A stretch of DNA of 64,000 bases, from NCBI GenBank assembly GCA_963717125.1, contig CAVQVG010000015.1, positions 1-64,000 of the forward strand, given 5' to 3'. Made by a program: the position numbers and the translations under genes. Positions within the stretch are counted from its first letter, which is position 1. Every line of letters begins with the position of its first letter. The DNA comes from RYN-230 sp963717125. GTDB taxonomy: Bacteria; Actinomycetota; Actinomycetes; Streptosporangiales; Streptosporangiaceae. This document shows, one piece after another, positions 25,534 through 35,248 of this stretch. The notes beneath the pieces were generated by a model. The model saw only the letters and a list, made by a program, of their open reading frames with translations, searched no databases and was not told the DNA's origin.

Positions 25534-27234
25534 ATGACAGAGACTTGGAGCATGCGACAGTCCGGTGCGGGGCCGCGAGCCAGGCGGGCGGCCCGTGGCT
25601 TCGCATCGGGTCTGGGCACGGCCGGGCACGCGGGGGCCAGTACGGCCCGCGGCACCGAGCGGGTCATCCGCCGGCTGACCCGGGCGTCCGGCGCCGACCG
25701 GACCGGGCTGGACCGGCTTCTCGAACTCACTGCCGCGGGCGCCGCCGCCGACGCGTTCGTCGCGGTCGCGCTGGCCGGGACGCTGTTCTTCAGCACCTCG
25801 GTGGACCAGGCCCGGGGCCGGATCGCGCTGACGCTCCTCATCACCATGGCCCCGTTCGCCGTGCTGGCCCCGTTCATCGGGCCGATGCTGGACCGGGTCC
25901 GGGACGGCCGCCGGTACATCATGCTGGGCACCCTGCTGGCCCGCGGCCTGCTCTGCTGGGGGATGGCGGGGGCGGCCCAGCACAACGACACCGTCACGCT
26001 GCTGCCGGCCGCGTTCGGCGTGCTCGTGCTGCAGAAGGCGTACGGGGTGACCCGCAGCGCGGTCACCCCGCGGCTGCTCCCGGCCAAGATCACGCTGGTG
26101 TCGGCCAACGCTCGCATCTCGCTGGCCGCGCTGATCGCGTCGGCACTGGGCGTGGCGGCGGCCGGCAGCATCTCGTTGCTGGCTGGCGGTGGGTCTACCG
26201 GCGGTGCCTGGGTGCTGCGGGTGGGCACGGTGGTGTACCTGGCCGCGATCGCGCTCGGCATCCGGCTGCCCAACCAGGTCGACGAGGCGCCCACCCCGGC
26301 GGCCGCCGAGCCGCCCGCGGCGAGCCCCCACCAGGCTGGGCCGCACGGAGCCGGACCCAATGGACCGCAAGGAGCCGGGGCCCATGGCGCCAACCCGTAC
26401 CGGCCCAGCGAGTACCCCACCGACCCGCACACGGCCCGGCCGCACCAGCCGGGTTACGCCCAGCCGCACCAGCCCTACCCGCACCAGGGCGGCCCGCAGC
26501 CACACCAGGCACCCACGGCCGGGCACGCAGGAAACGGCCACCCCGGCCACGCCCCGAACGGCCACGCCGGGACGGATCGCCCAGCCGCGGCCCGACGCGG
26601 GCTGAAGCAGGCCAGGTGGGCGACGACACTGCGCAGCGTCGGCCCGATCGTCGGCGAGGCGATGCGCGGCAACGCGGCGCTGCGCGCCTTCTCCGGCTAC
26701 ATGATCTTCTTCCTGGCCTTCCTGCTGCGCACCGTGCACTTCGCCGGCACCTCGGACAAGGTCGCGCTGGCCGAGATGATCGCGGCCGCTGGGGCCGGCG
26801 GGTTCATCGGCACCGGGATCGGGGCCACGCTGCGGGCCCGGGCGCCGCACGTGATCATGTTCACGATGCTGTGCATCTCGACCGTGGTCACCGCGGCCTG
26901 CGCCGTGTTCTTCGGGCTGTGGGCGGCACTGATCGTGGCCCTGGTGGCCGCCTCCGGCCAGGTGCTGGCCAAGCTGGCGCTTGACTCGATCGTGCAGCGG
27001 GAGATACCGGAAGAGATCCGGTCCTCCGTGCTGGCCGCCTCGGAAACCATCCACCAGCTGGCGTGGGTGGTCGGCGGCCTGGCCGGGCTGGCCATATCCA
27101 TCACGAACAGCGGGGTCGCCGGGCTGGCCGTGGCCGCAGCCGGCCTGGCCGCCACCACCGTGGCCCTCATCCTGGCCCGGCGGCGGCGCATCCTGAGCGG
27201 CCGCCGGATGACCCCGCAACCCGCGACCCGCTGA
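25534..27234 (+). CDS. MFS-type membrane transporter with Pro/His/Gly-rich central loop
   Basis: About 566 residues and 10-12 helices in two halves. LLELTAAGAAADAFVAVALA and the signature-like LDRVRDGRRYIMLG are in the first half; SGYMIFFLAFLLRTVHF begins the second. The halves are joined by about 110 residues very rich in Pro, His, Gly and Gln (roughly 245-355), expected to be a disordered cytosolic linker. The start is uncertain: ATG at 25534 or 25552. Orthologues often adjoin DUF3027 and DUF2530 genes, so this gene marks the right side of the insertion. The substrate is unknown. Confidence 0.82.
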   Translation: MTETWSMRQSGAGPRARRAARGFASGLGTAGHAGASTARGTERVIRRLTRASGADRTGLDRLLELTAAGAAADAFVAVALAGTLFFSTSVDQARGRIALTLLITMAPFAVLAPFIGPMLDRVRDGRRYIMLGTLLARGLLCWGMAGAAQHNDTVTLLPAAFGVLVLQKAYGVTRSAVTPRLLPAKITLVSANARISLAALIASALGVAAAGSISLLAGGGSTGGAWVLRVGTVVYLAAIALGIRLPNQVDEAPTPAAAEPPAASPHQAGPHGAGPNGPQGAGAHGANPYRPSEYPTDPHTARPHQPGYAQPHQPYPHQGGPQPHQAPTAGHAGNGHPGHAPNGHAGTDRPAAARRGLKQARWATTLRSVGPIVGEAMRGNAALRAFSGYMIFFLAFLLRTVHFAGTSDKVALAEMIAAAGAGGFIGTGIGATLRARAPHVIMFTMLCISTVVTAACAVFFGLWAALIVALVAASGQVLAKLALDSIVQREIPEEIRSSVLAASETIHQLAWVVGGLAGLAISITNSGVAGLAVAAAGLAATTVALILARRRRILSGRRMTPQPATR

Positions 27235-27321
27235 ACGGGCGCTATCCGTCCGGCGCCGACCGTGTCCGCACCGCGCGTCCAGCGTTACCTGCCGACCGGA
27301 AAGTGGGGTCTCCGGCCAGAG

Positions 27322-27843
27322 TCAGCCTTGAGTAAGGATGTACAGCAAGGCGGCCAGGGTGGTGCCGCTGACCATCTCGCCGTTGCCGATGAGCGAACGC
27401 ACCTCGGTGAGCGGCACCCACGCAATCCGCTCGGACTCGAAGCCGTCGGTGGGCGGCCCGATATAGCTGGCTTCGTCGGTGCGGTAGACATGATGCACGG
27501 AGTCGCACAGGCCCGGCGTGGGGTGGACCGACATGAGGTGCCGCAATGGTCCTGGCCGCCAGCCCGTTTCCTCTTCGAACTCACGCGCGGCGGCTTGGTC
27601 GGCGGTTTCCCCGTCTTCGACCTTCCCCATCGGGACTTCCCAGCCCCAGCTGCCGGTGATGAACCGGTGCCGCCAGATCAGTAAGACATGGTTGTCGCAG
27701 ACGGCGACCACACCAGCCCCGGGCGGGGTGCAGATCATCCGGTGCGCGAGACGACGGCCGCCAGGCAGCTCAACGTCGGCCATGCGGATGTCCAGCCACT
27801 CGTCGGTATACAGCGGTCGCAGCGAGACGACCTTCCATTCCAT
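27322..27843 (-). CDS. Nudix hydrolase
   Basis: About 173 residues from MEWKVVSLRPLYTDEW. The Nudix box is complete: GKVEDGETADQAAAREFEEETGW fits Gx5Ex7REUxEExGU, with the metal-binding Glu residues in REFEEETG. The preceding VVAVCDNHVLLIWRHRF is the usual strand pair. An in-frame start 15 codons upstream is possible. Likely substrates are nucleoside diphosphate derivatives such as ADP-ribose, but this cannot be deduced. It is convergent with the MFS gene and next to a DUF397/XRE locus, a combination seen repeatedly in actinomycetes. Confidence 0.9.
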   Translation of the reverse strand: MEWKVVSLRPLYTDEWLDIRMADVELPGGRRLAHRMICTPPGAGVVAVCDNHVLLIWRHRFITGSWGWEVPMGKVEDGETADQAAAREFEEETGWRPGPLRHLMSVHPTPGLCDSVHHVYRTDEASYIGPPTDGFESERIAWVPLTEVRSLIGNGEMVSGTTLAALLYILTQG

Positions 27844-28033
27844 CCAGCTGCTCTCTTCCAGCCGCCGCGTAGCTGAGAACGTTGCCACCCGCTGCCCAGG
27901 AAGGCATCCCCCTCGTATCGCTGCCAGCTGCTCATGGCGCGCTCAGCGAACCTGTACGCCTCGATGCTATCGCGGTACACACGGATCACCACGCACAGTT
28001 AGCAGACGCGCCCGGGCGTCATCCCGCATCGGG

Positions 28034-28312
28034 TCAAGGCTTCTCATCACCGGTCCCTGCGATGGCGGGTGGGAGGTCCAGCGCGCTGGACAGCTCGTTG
28101 AGGTCATCGGTGACGACCAGGTAGGGCCGGGCCGTCGGCGTGATGGCCCGGGCGACGAAGCGATCCGGGCGGCCGGGCCAGGTCTCGACGGTGAGGCGGT
28201 GGCCGGGCGCCCGGGCGGCCACCTGGTCCAGGATCCGGCGCTGCGCTGACCGCGCCGCCACGTCGCGGCCGGCATCGCCGTCCGGGTGCTCGCCGGCCGT
28301 CGGCTGGTTCAT
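28034..28312 (-). CDS. small hypothetical protein
   Basis: A 92-residue ATG-initiated ORF with G/C-rich third positions. A charged N-terminus leads to a predicted alpha/beta core (RRILDQVAARAPGHRLTVETW, FVARAITPTARPYLVVTDDL) and ends in a polar tail. There is no membrane segment, Cys or known motif. It lies upstream of, and divergent from, the XRE/DUF397 pair, where small ORFs of unknown function are common in Streptomyces relatives. Probably expressed, function unknown. Confidence 0.55.
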   Translation of the reverse strand: MNQPTAGEHPDGDAGRDVAARSAQRRILDQVAARAPGHRLTVETWPGRPDRFVARAITPTARPYLVVTDDLNELSSALDLPPAIAGTGDEKP

Positions 28313-28451
28313 TCTGTGTCCTCCTCGCCAGGACGTGCGGTGCGCCCTACCGAGCGGCGCATGTGCAAGGCTGCCTCGCGGGCGTAACCTGCCGCTACCG
28401 GCTGCCTACGCTGAGGTGGGTGGCAGAGCCGATGCGAGCGAGGGGGAATTT

Positions 28452-29278
28452 ATGACGCCTCCGCCGGAGGACGACGCGCCCACGATCGGTGTGCGGGCAT
28501 TCGCCGCAGAATTAAAGGCGCAACGCGAGGCTCGCGGCTGGACGCAGGCCGAGACAGCCGACCGGATGGGCTACAGCCAGTCGGTGGTCGGCAAGCTGGA
28601 AGGCCGCACGGTCCGCCCCTCCGAGATGCACGCGCAGAAAGCGGACGAGGCATTCGGGCTGCCCAGCACGTTCCAGCGGCTGCGGGAATCCCTGCTGGTG
28701 ATGCCGGCCTACCCGGATTGGTTCCGGGAGTGGCCAGGCAAAGAGGCCGAAGCTGTCGAACTGCGCTGCTTCGAGCCACTCATCGTGCCTGGGCTGCTCC
28801 AGACCGAGGCATATGCCCGCACACTGCTGCGCACCCGCATGGGTGTCACCGAGGACGAATTCGAGGCGATGGTGGCGGCGCGGCTGGAACGCCAGGTGAT
28901 CCTCGTCCGGGAGAAGCCGCCAACGCTGTGGGTATTGCTGGACGAGGGCGTGCTGCACCGCCCGGTCGGTGACGTGATGATCATGCACGAGCAGGCGTCC
29001 CACCTTGCCGGGCATGGCCCAGCGGCCGAACATTGTCTGCAGGTGGTTCCGCGTTCGGTGGGCGCTTATGAAGGGCTGCGCGGGCCGTTAGTGCTGGCCA
29101 GCTTCGCTCGGTGGCCCGGATGTAGTCTTGCAGGACGCGGTCGCCTTACGGGTCGGTGGTCGAAAGTGACACAGGAGTCGCTGCGGTGCGGGCGGCCTGG
29201 GAAGCGATCAAGTCGGAGGCACTCTCCCGCAGCGCTTCTGCGGAGTTGGTCGAGAAAGTGGCAGAGCAATGGACCTGA
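28452..29278 (+). pseudogene. XRE-family DUF5753 regulator, C-terminus frameshifted
   Basis: The N-terminal helix-turn-helix is clear: ELKAQREARGWTQAETADRM, GYSQSVVGKLEGRTVRPS. Then the DUF5753 domain follows (WFREWPGKEAEAVELRCFEP, VPGLLQTEAYARTLL). Near 29110-29120 the reading moves to a frame giving PDVVLQDAVALRVGGRK and a stop. Near 29165-29190 it moves again to AWEAIKSEALSRSASAELVE and the family's terminal EQWT at 29278. These pieces reconstruct a normal-length protein only if two frameshifts are corrected. Regulators of this class pair with DUF397 proteins and affect differentiation or antibiotic production in Streptomyces. Confidence 0.8.
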
Positions 29279-29517
29279 GCCGCGCCGACTGGCGCAAGTC
29301 AGCTTTTAGCAGCAGCAACGGCGGTAACTGCGTCGAGGTTGCCCGCAACATCCCCGGCGTTGTAGCGGTGCGTGACTCCAAGGACCCGCACGGGCCAGCG
29401 CTGGTCTTCACCCCCGCTGAATGGCGGTCGTTTGCAGCCGAAGTGAAGACCGGCACTCACGCCGCAGAACGCAGCGCCTCGGTAGGCGGCAGCCGGGCCG
29501 CCCGGGCCGCCGGGTAG
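29269..29517 (+). CDS. DUF397 protein, partner of the XRE regulator
   Basis: An 82-residue small protein. MDLSRADWRKSAFSSSNGGN, CVEVARNIPGVVAVRDSKDP and GPALVFTPAEWRSF are the invariant DUF397 motifs. The start overlaps the end of the XRE gene, so they were translated together. Family members such as BldB-like and WhiJ-associated proteins act with the XRE partner, in a pair compared to toxin-antitoxin modules. The domain ends near VKTG; the last 20 residues are read from DNA that also encodes the C-terminus of the convergent ABC permease, a 61-bp antisense overlap. The partner gene is broken here. Confidence 0.9.
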   Translation: MDLSRADWRKSAFSSSNGGNCVEVARNIPGVVAVRDSKDPHGPALVFTPAEWRSFAAEVKTGTHAAERSASVGGSRAARAAG

Positions 29518-30655
29518 ACGCCGGCCACCATGCCCACCAGCACGGCCACCCCGATGCCCCCGGCCGCCGCGGCAACAGGCAGCACCACGGACTGCCCGGC
29601 GGCCAGCGCGTAGCCGACCGTGGCCAGCGCACCGAGACCGACCCCACCCACCCCGCCGATGGCCGACAGCAGCACCGATTCGGTGAGGAACTGGGCGCCG
29701 ATCTGACGCCGGGTCGCGCCCAGCGCGCGCCGCAGCCCGATCTCGGTCCGGCGTTCCAGTACCGAGATCACCATGATGTTGGCGATGCCCACCCCGCCGA
29801 TCAGCACCGCGACCGCGCCGAGCGCGAGGAACAGCCCGGTGAGCGCCGACTTGGCCTGCGCCCGGGCGGCGAGCAGCTGGGACGGCTGGCTGACCTGGAC
29901 GGCCTCGGGCAACGCTGGGTTGGCGGTGAACGGCAGCACCAGATCGACCGCCTGCACCTGATCCGGCTGGGCCCGCAGGTAGATCTCGGTCGGGTGGCCG
30001 CCCAGCCCCAACAGCGAATCGGCCACCGGGAAGCCAACCAGCGCCGCCTCGTCGATCTCCGGGGCGAGTGGCACCGGCCGCAGGATGCCGACCACCGTGA
30101 AGTACTGACTGCCCAGGTAGACCTGGGTACCCGGGGGCACCCGGCTGATCCCCAGCGTGCGCGCCGCCACCGCGCCGAGCACCACGGCCGGGAACCGGAT
30201 GGTGGCCGCGTTGAGGAACGCCCCCCGGGCCACCTGCCCGCCCAGCGTGCGCAGCAGGCTGGTCTGCGCGGCCAGCACCGAGATGCCGCCGGTGTTGACG
30301 GCCGGCACCGCGGCCGTCCGGCGCACTATCGCCCCGGGCACGTAGCCCACCGCGGACACCGACTCGACCGGGGGAATCCGTGCGATCATGCCGGGCGCGG
30401 TGACCGGCAGCGGCGCGGGCGAGCCGGTGATGTCCGTGCCGGCGCCCACGGTGAGCAGGTTTCCCTCGGCGCCCAGCTCGCGAAGCAGGCTGGCCCGGGA
30501 CGAGGCGGACACGCCGAGCACGGCCACGGCGGCGCCGATGCCGATGGCCACGCCCAGCGCGGACAGCGCGGCCCGCCAGGCCCGGGACCGGAGTGATCCG
30601 GCCCCGGCCCGGATCGTGTCCTGCGGCCGCAGCCGGGACCGGGGCGCCACGGCGG

Positions 30656-30659
<4 letters not shown>
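29457..30659 (-). CDS. MacB/FtsX-type ABC transporter permease
   Basis: A 400-residue permease. There is one N-terminal helix (LGVAIGIGAAVAVLGVSASS), a large extracytoplasmic MacB-PCD-like domain (about 45-280) and three C-terminal helices including ALGAVAVLIGGVGIANIMVI and the coupling motif RRTEIGLRRALGATRRQI. This type VII ABC architecture transmits force to extracytoplasmic partners and does not form a classical pore. Its GTG overlaps the stop of the ATPase gene. It is the last of four coupled genes. Typical substrates are peptides, lipoproteins or antimicrobials. Confidence 0.92.
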
Positions 30660-31371
<712 letters not shown>

Positions 31372-31375
<4 letters not shown>

Positions 31376-32529
31376 GGCGCCGGCACCTCGACGAGCGTTC
31401 CGGGCCGCAGCCCGGCCCCGCTGACCTGGACCAGGGTGCTGCCGAACAGCCCGGTGCGCACCGCGGTCAGGCGCGCGGTCCGCCCATGAACCACCTGCAC
31501 CGCGTACCCGCCGCCGGCGAGCGCGACCAGCGCGTTCACCGGCACGGCGAGCACGTTGTCGGCGCGGGCGCTGACGATATTGACGGTGACCGGAGCCTGG
31601 TCCAGGTGGTCGGCCAGCCGTGGCTGCGCCAGCCGAACCGTCACCGGCACCGTGTCCGAGCCGCCGGACCCGCCCCCGCCGGAGGATCCGGGGCCGGCGC
31701 TGGCTGGCCCGCTGGACGGCCCCGGCGACGCGCTGGCCGCCGCCCCGGCGCTGGCTACCGCCGACACCGAGGTGACCACCCCCGGCGTGGTGGTGCTGCC
31801 GTCCGGCAGCGTCACGGTGACCCGGTCGCCGGGCCGGACCAGGTACTCCTGGCTCACCGGAAGCTGCGCCGTGACCACCGGCCGGTCCGACGTCGCGGTC
31901 AGCACGGCGCCGCCGGCCGCGGGCAGCCCGCCCAGGCCTGCCGGCACCGCGCTAACCCGGAGCGCGCCCGGCGCGTACACGACCTGGCCGAGCGGCACGG
32001 TCCCGGTCACCGGCAGCCCGGCCGCCTCCTGCCAGCGCGCCACGGCGTAGCCGGTGGCGTCGGTGTAGCTGTCGCTCACGGTCAGCGTGGCGGCGGTGGC
32101 GTAGCCGAGCGCGATCAGGTTCCGGTCCAGCTGCGCCACGTCCGGCCCAGGCGGCACGCCGACCGCGAGGGCGCGCCACTCCGGCCGGGCGCCGTAGCAC
32201 AGCAGCACCGGGCTGCCGTCCACCTCGTACAGCCGGCCGCCGCGGCGGACCACCTGCCCGGGCTGGGGCAGGGCCGTGTACGCGGTTCCCACCGTCTGGT
32301 TGATCACGGTGACCAGGCCCGCATACCCCAGCGTCCCGCTCACCTGAACCGTGTTGACCAGCCCGGTGCGCACCACCGGCGCGGTCGTCAGCCGGGTCTG
32401 GCCGCCCGCCGCGGCGGCGGGCCGCCCGGCCAGCGTCACCGCCAGCCCGCCCGTCGCGCCGCCGAGCACCAGCACGCAACCGCCGGTCAGCAACCCCCGC
32501 CGCCACCCGAGCCGCCGGTCAGCCGTCAT
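31372..32529 (-). CDS. MacA-like adaptor with peptidoglycan-binding domain
   Basis: A 385-residue membrane-anchored extracytoplasmic adaptor. An N-terminal helix (GGCVLVLGGATGGLAVTLAG) is followed by a biotinyl-lipoyl-like hairpin start (GTLGYAGLVTVINQ). A peptidoglycan-binding-like domain comes next (VAQLDRNLIALGY...AVARWQEAAGLPVTG). The later beta-barrel regions (DRVTVTLPDG, AQPRLADHLDQAPVTV, VLAVPVNALVALAGGGYAV) are interrupted by a Ser/Gly/Pro-rich insert. Actinobacterial MacAB-like systems use such adaptors instead of the coiled-coil hairpin needed to reach TolC. It is coupled to the ATPase gene downstream. Confidence 0.88.
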
Positions 32530-33109
32530 TGCCCAGGCTCGCCAGCGTCGAAGCGCGGATCTCCGCGGCGAACAGCCGCCCGCAGGCGTGCACGGCTTCC
32601 TGGAAGCCCTGGCTCAGCTTCCCGCCCGCCGGGACCTCGTCCGCAGACAAGCCGAACCCGTGCCCCGGTGTGTACGTCGTCCGGACGGTCGGATCCTTCA
32701 TCATCGGCAGCCCATGCGCGCGCGCACACTCCGCGGAATGCACCCCGGCCTGCACCAGCTGTGGCGGGGCCGGCGGCTCCCTTTCCGGGTTCAGCCGGGC
32801 CCGGCTCATCAGCGCCCCGCACGCCGCGCGCACCTCGCTCAGCGCGGCCGGGCTGGCGTCCTGGATGCTCCGGGTGTCGCTGTACACCGCGCCGCTCGCG
32901 GTCAGCACCGGGTCGGCGTAACCGGGCACGCCGTGCTGCCGGATGCACTGCGCGGCCGCGCGCAGCTCCGCGGCCCGGCTGCCGCTCCCGCCCTGCCCAC
33001 CGCTGGCCCCGCTCAGGCTGGGCACCGTGGCCGGCGCGGCCGCGCCGCCGCACCCGGCGGCGAGCACGGCCAGCAGCCCCAGCGCCAGCATGCGGCCCCT
33101 GGTTCTCAT
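32519..33109 (-). CDS. lipoprotein of the MacAB-like operon
   Basis: A 196-residue exported lipoprotein. The signal is MRTRGRMLALGLLAVLAAGC with lipobox LAAGC, followed by a Gly/Ala/Ser-rich linker. The mature domain contains four Cys besides the lipidated one, in AAQCIRQHGVPGYADP, RAACGALMSR, ECARAHGLPMMKDP and HACGRLF. These could form two disulfides. The paired C-x-R-x-HG-(V/L)-P pattern suggests an internal duplication. It overlaps the adaptor gene by 11 bp and leads the operon, so it probably serves as a substrate-binding or sensing component. No named family recognised. Confidence 0.8.
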   Translation of the reverse strand: MRTRGRMLALGLLAVLAAGCGGAAAPATVPSLSGASGGQGGSGSRAAELRAAAQCIRQHGVPGYADPVLTASGAVYSDTRSIQDASPAALSEVRAACGALMSRARLNPEREPPAPPQLVQAGVHSAECARAHGLPMMKDPTVRTTYTPGHGFGLSADEVPAGGKLSQGFQEAVHACGRLFAAEIRASTLASLGNDG

Positions 33110-33301
33110 CGTCGACCTCCCTGATCGCGCTGCTGTGCAACAGCCAGAGGTCTACGCCGCTCCCCATGACACCCCCGCTACAGAACGCCCCGTCCTACCC
33201 GGTGCCGGCCGCCCGGTTGCGCGGCCTGGCCTGGCCGGGACAAGGCAGCTGGCGCTGCCGCTGTTATGTCCTTGTCACGCCGGCTGGGGCACCATGGAGC
33301 C

Positions 33302-33959
33302 GTGCGCGTGCTGGTAGTGGAAGATCAGAAGGCGCTGGCCAACCGGATCGCGGAGGGGCTGCGTGATCAGGGCATGGCGGTGGACGTGGTCTACGACGGG
33401 GCCACCGCCATCGAGGTCACCGGGCTGAACCGGTACGACGTGGTCGTGCTGGACCGCGATCTGCCCCGGGTGCACGGCGACGCGGTATGCGCGGGCCTGG
33501 TCGCCGGGCCGTCCCCGGCCCGGATCCTGATGCTCACCGCCGCCGCCGCCGTGGAGGACCGGGTGGACGGGCTCAACCTGGGCGCCGACGACTACCTGCC
33601 CAAACCGTTCGCGTTCAGCGAGCTGGTGGCCCGGGTCCGGGCGCTGTCCCGGCGTACCCCGTCCACCCCGCCGGTGCTCACCCGGGGCGACCTGACCGTG
33701 GACCGGGCCCGGCACCGGGCCAGCCGGGCCGCGGCCACTGTCGCTGACCCGGAAGGAGTTCGGCGTGCTGGAAGCGGTGCTGCGCGCGGACGGCGCCGTG
33801 GTCAGCGCCGAGGAACTGCTGGAGAACGTGTGGGATGAGCATGCTGACCCGTTCAGCAACACGGTGTCGGTGACGATGACCCGGCTGCGCCGCAAGCTCG
33901 GCGAGCCGCCGCTGATCGAGACGGTCATCGGCAGCGGCTACCGGCTGCGGATGCCATGA
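33302..33959 (+). pseudogene. OmpR-family response regulator, single frameshift
   Basis: The receiver domain is complete: VRVLVVEDQKALANRI, the phosphorylatable Asp in VVVLDRDLPRVHG, MLTAAAAVEDRV and the Lys in DDYLPKPFAF. The winged-helix effector domain is in another frame: LTRKEFGVLEAVLRADG, then ENVWDEHADPFSNTVSVTMT and GSGYRLRMP. The switch is near 33715-33745 within the GC-rich tract between DRARHRASRA and LSLTRKEF. The uncorrected frame ends at 33838. The GTG at 33302 fits the family start. The last codons overlap the sensor kinase start (ATGA). It is divergent from the export operon, which it probably regulated. Confidence 0.82.
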
Positions 33960-35245
33960 CGCGGCCCGGCTGGCCGGCCTGGCGGCCCGGCCGGCGCACC
34001 ATCCGGCTCCGGCTCACGCTGATCTACAGCGGGCTGTTCCTGCTGGCCGCGGCCATGCTGCTGGCCTTCACCTACGTGTTCGTAGTGCGCGGCCTGAGTA
34101 CGTCGGCCGACAAGACCGTCAGCCCCACGTCGGCGACCGCGGCGGAGGCGAAGCTCAAAGGCCAGTGCGGCAAGGTGGAGGCCGCGTACAAGAACGGGCT
34201 ACTGCCCACCTACCAGAAGGGCCTGCTCATAAAGTGCGAGCAGGGTTACTCCCAGGGTGTCCAGGCGGGTGCGGCCAGCCAGCGTGACGTGGCGGTGCAC
34301 CAGCTGCTGGTTTACTCGCTGGCTGGGCTGGGGCTGATGGGCGTGGTGTCCGCGGTGGTCGGCTGGCTGGTGGCCGGGCGGGCGCTGCGGCCGGTACACG
34401 CCATCACCGGCGCGGCCCGCCGCGCCTCCGAGGAGAACCTGGGTGAGCGGCTGAGCCTGGCTGGCCCGGACGACGAACTGAAGGAACTGGCCGACACCTA
34501 CGACGCGATGCTGGCCCGGCTGGACGCGGCGTTCGCCAGCCAGCGCCGGTTCGTGGCCAACGCCTCGCACGAGCTGCGCACCCCGCTGACCGTGATGCGC
34601 ACGGCCATCGACGTCACGCTGGCCAAGCCGGACCGGACGCCGGCCCAGCTGGAAGACATGGCCGCCGAGGTGGCGACGGCCGTGGACCGGGCTGAGGCGC
34701 TGATCGAGGCCCTGCTCACGCTGGCTCGCAGTGACCGCGGCCCGGTGTCCCGGGAGCAGGCTGACCTGGCCGTGCTGGCCGAGGACGCGGTGGACGCGGC
34801 GGGCCCGGCGATCCGGGCCGGGTCGCTGCGGGTGGAGACCGCGCTGATTGCCGCGCCCACGAACGGCGACCTGGTGCTGCTCGACCGGATGGTGGCCAAC
34901 CTGGTGGACAACGCCGTGCGGCACAACCAGCCGGGCGGCTGGATCCAGGTGGCCACCGGGATGCGCGGCGACGCGGCCTATCTCGCGGTGACCAACGGCG
35001 GCCCGCAGATCGAATCGGATCTGGCCCCGCTGCTGTTCGAGCCGTTCCGGCGGCTGTGCGACCCGGCGGCCTGCCCGGCCGGCGCGGGGCTCGGGTTGTC
35101 CATCGTGCGTTCGGTGGCCATCGCCCACCAGGGCGACGTCATCGCCCGCGCCCGCCCAGCCGGCGGCCTGGACGTCTCGGTACTGCTCCCCGGCAACGGC
35201 CACCCGGCCGGCGCCGCCGCACCCGCGCAGGCGGAGACCGGCTGA
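33956..35245 (+). CDS. sensor histidine kinase
   Basis: A 429-residue membrane kinase. Helix 1 is LIYSGLFLLAAAMLLAFTYV. A short sensor loop of about 90 residues follows with two Cys (KGQCGKVEAA, LIKCEQGY). Helix 2 is LLVYSLAGLGLMGVVSAVVG, then a HAMP domain. The H box is FVANASHELRTPLTVM, the N box NLVDNAVRHN, and the G boxes include AGLGLSIVRSVA. It should phosphorylate the OmpR-type regulator encoded just upstream, whose gene is frameshifted. The paired Cys and the adjacent MacAB-like exporter suggest sensing of envelope stress or an extracellular peptide; that is inference. Confidence 0.93.
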   Translation: MTRPGWPAWRPGRRTIRLRLTLIYSGLFLLAAAMLLAFTYVFVVRGLSTSADKTVSPTSATAAEAKLKGQCGKVEAAYKNGLLPTYQKGLLIKCEQGYSQGVQAGAASQRDVAVHQLLVYSLAGLGLMGVVSAVVGWLVAGRALRPVHAITGAARRASEENLGERLSLAGPDDELKELADTYDAMLARLDAAFASQRRFVANASHELRTPLTVMRTAIDVTLAKPDRTPAQLEDMAAEVATAVDRAEALIEALLTLARSDRGPVSREQADLAVLAEDAVDAAGPAIRAGSLRVETALIAAPTNGDLVLLDRMVANLVDNAVRHNQPGGWIQVATGMRGDAAYLAVTNGGPQIESDLAPLLFEPFRRLCDPAACPAGAGLGLSIVRSVAIAHQGDVIARARPAGGLDVSVLLPGNGHPAGAAAPAQAETG

Positions 35246-35248
35246 GGG

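Noticed and set aside
25387..27219. A 610-codon minus-strand open frame
   Set aside because: It is the antisense shadow of the MFS transporter and has no membrane or domain pattern.
27843..27992. Possible N-terminal extension or small gene upstream of the Nudix gene (VIRVYRDSIEAYRFAERAM)
   Set aside because: The first 30 residues look protein-like, but the frame then runs antisense-like through the Nudix gene with no family match.
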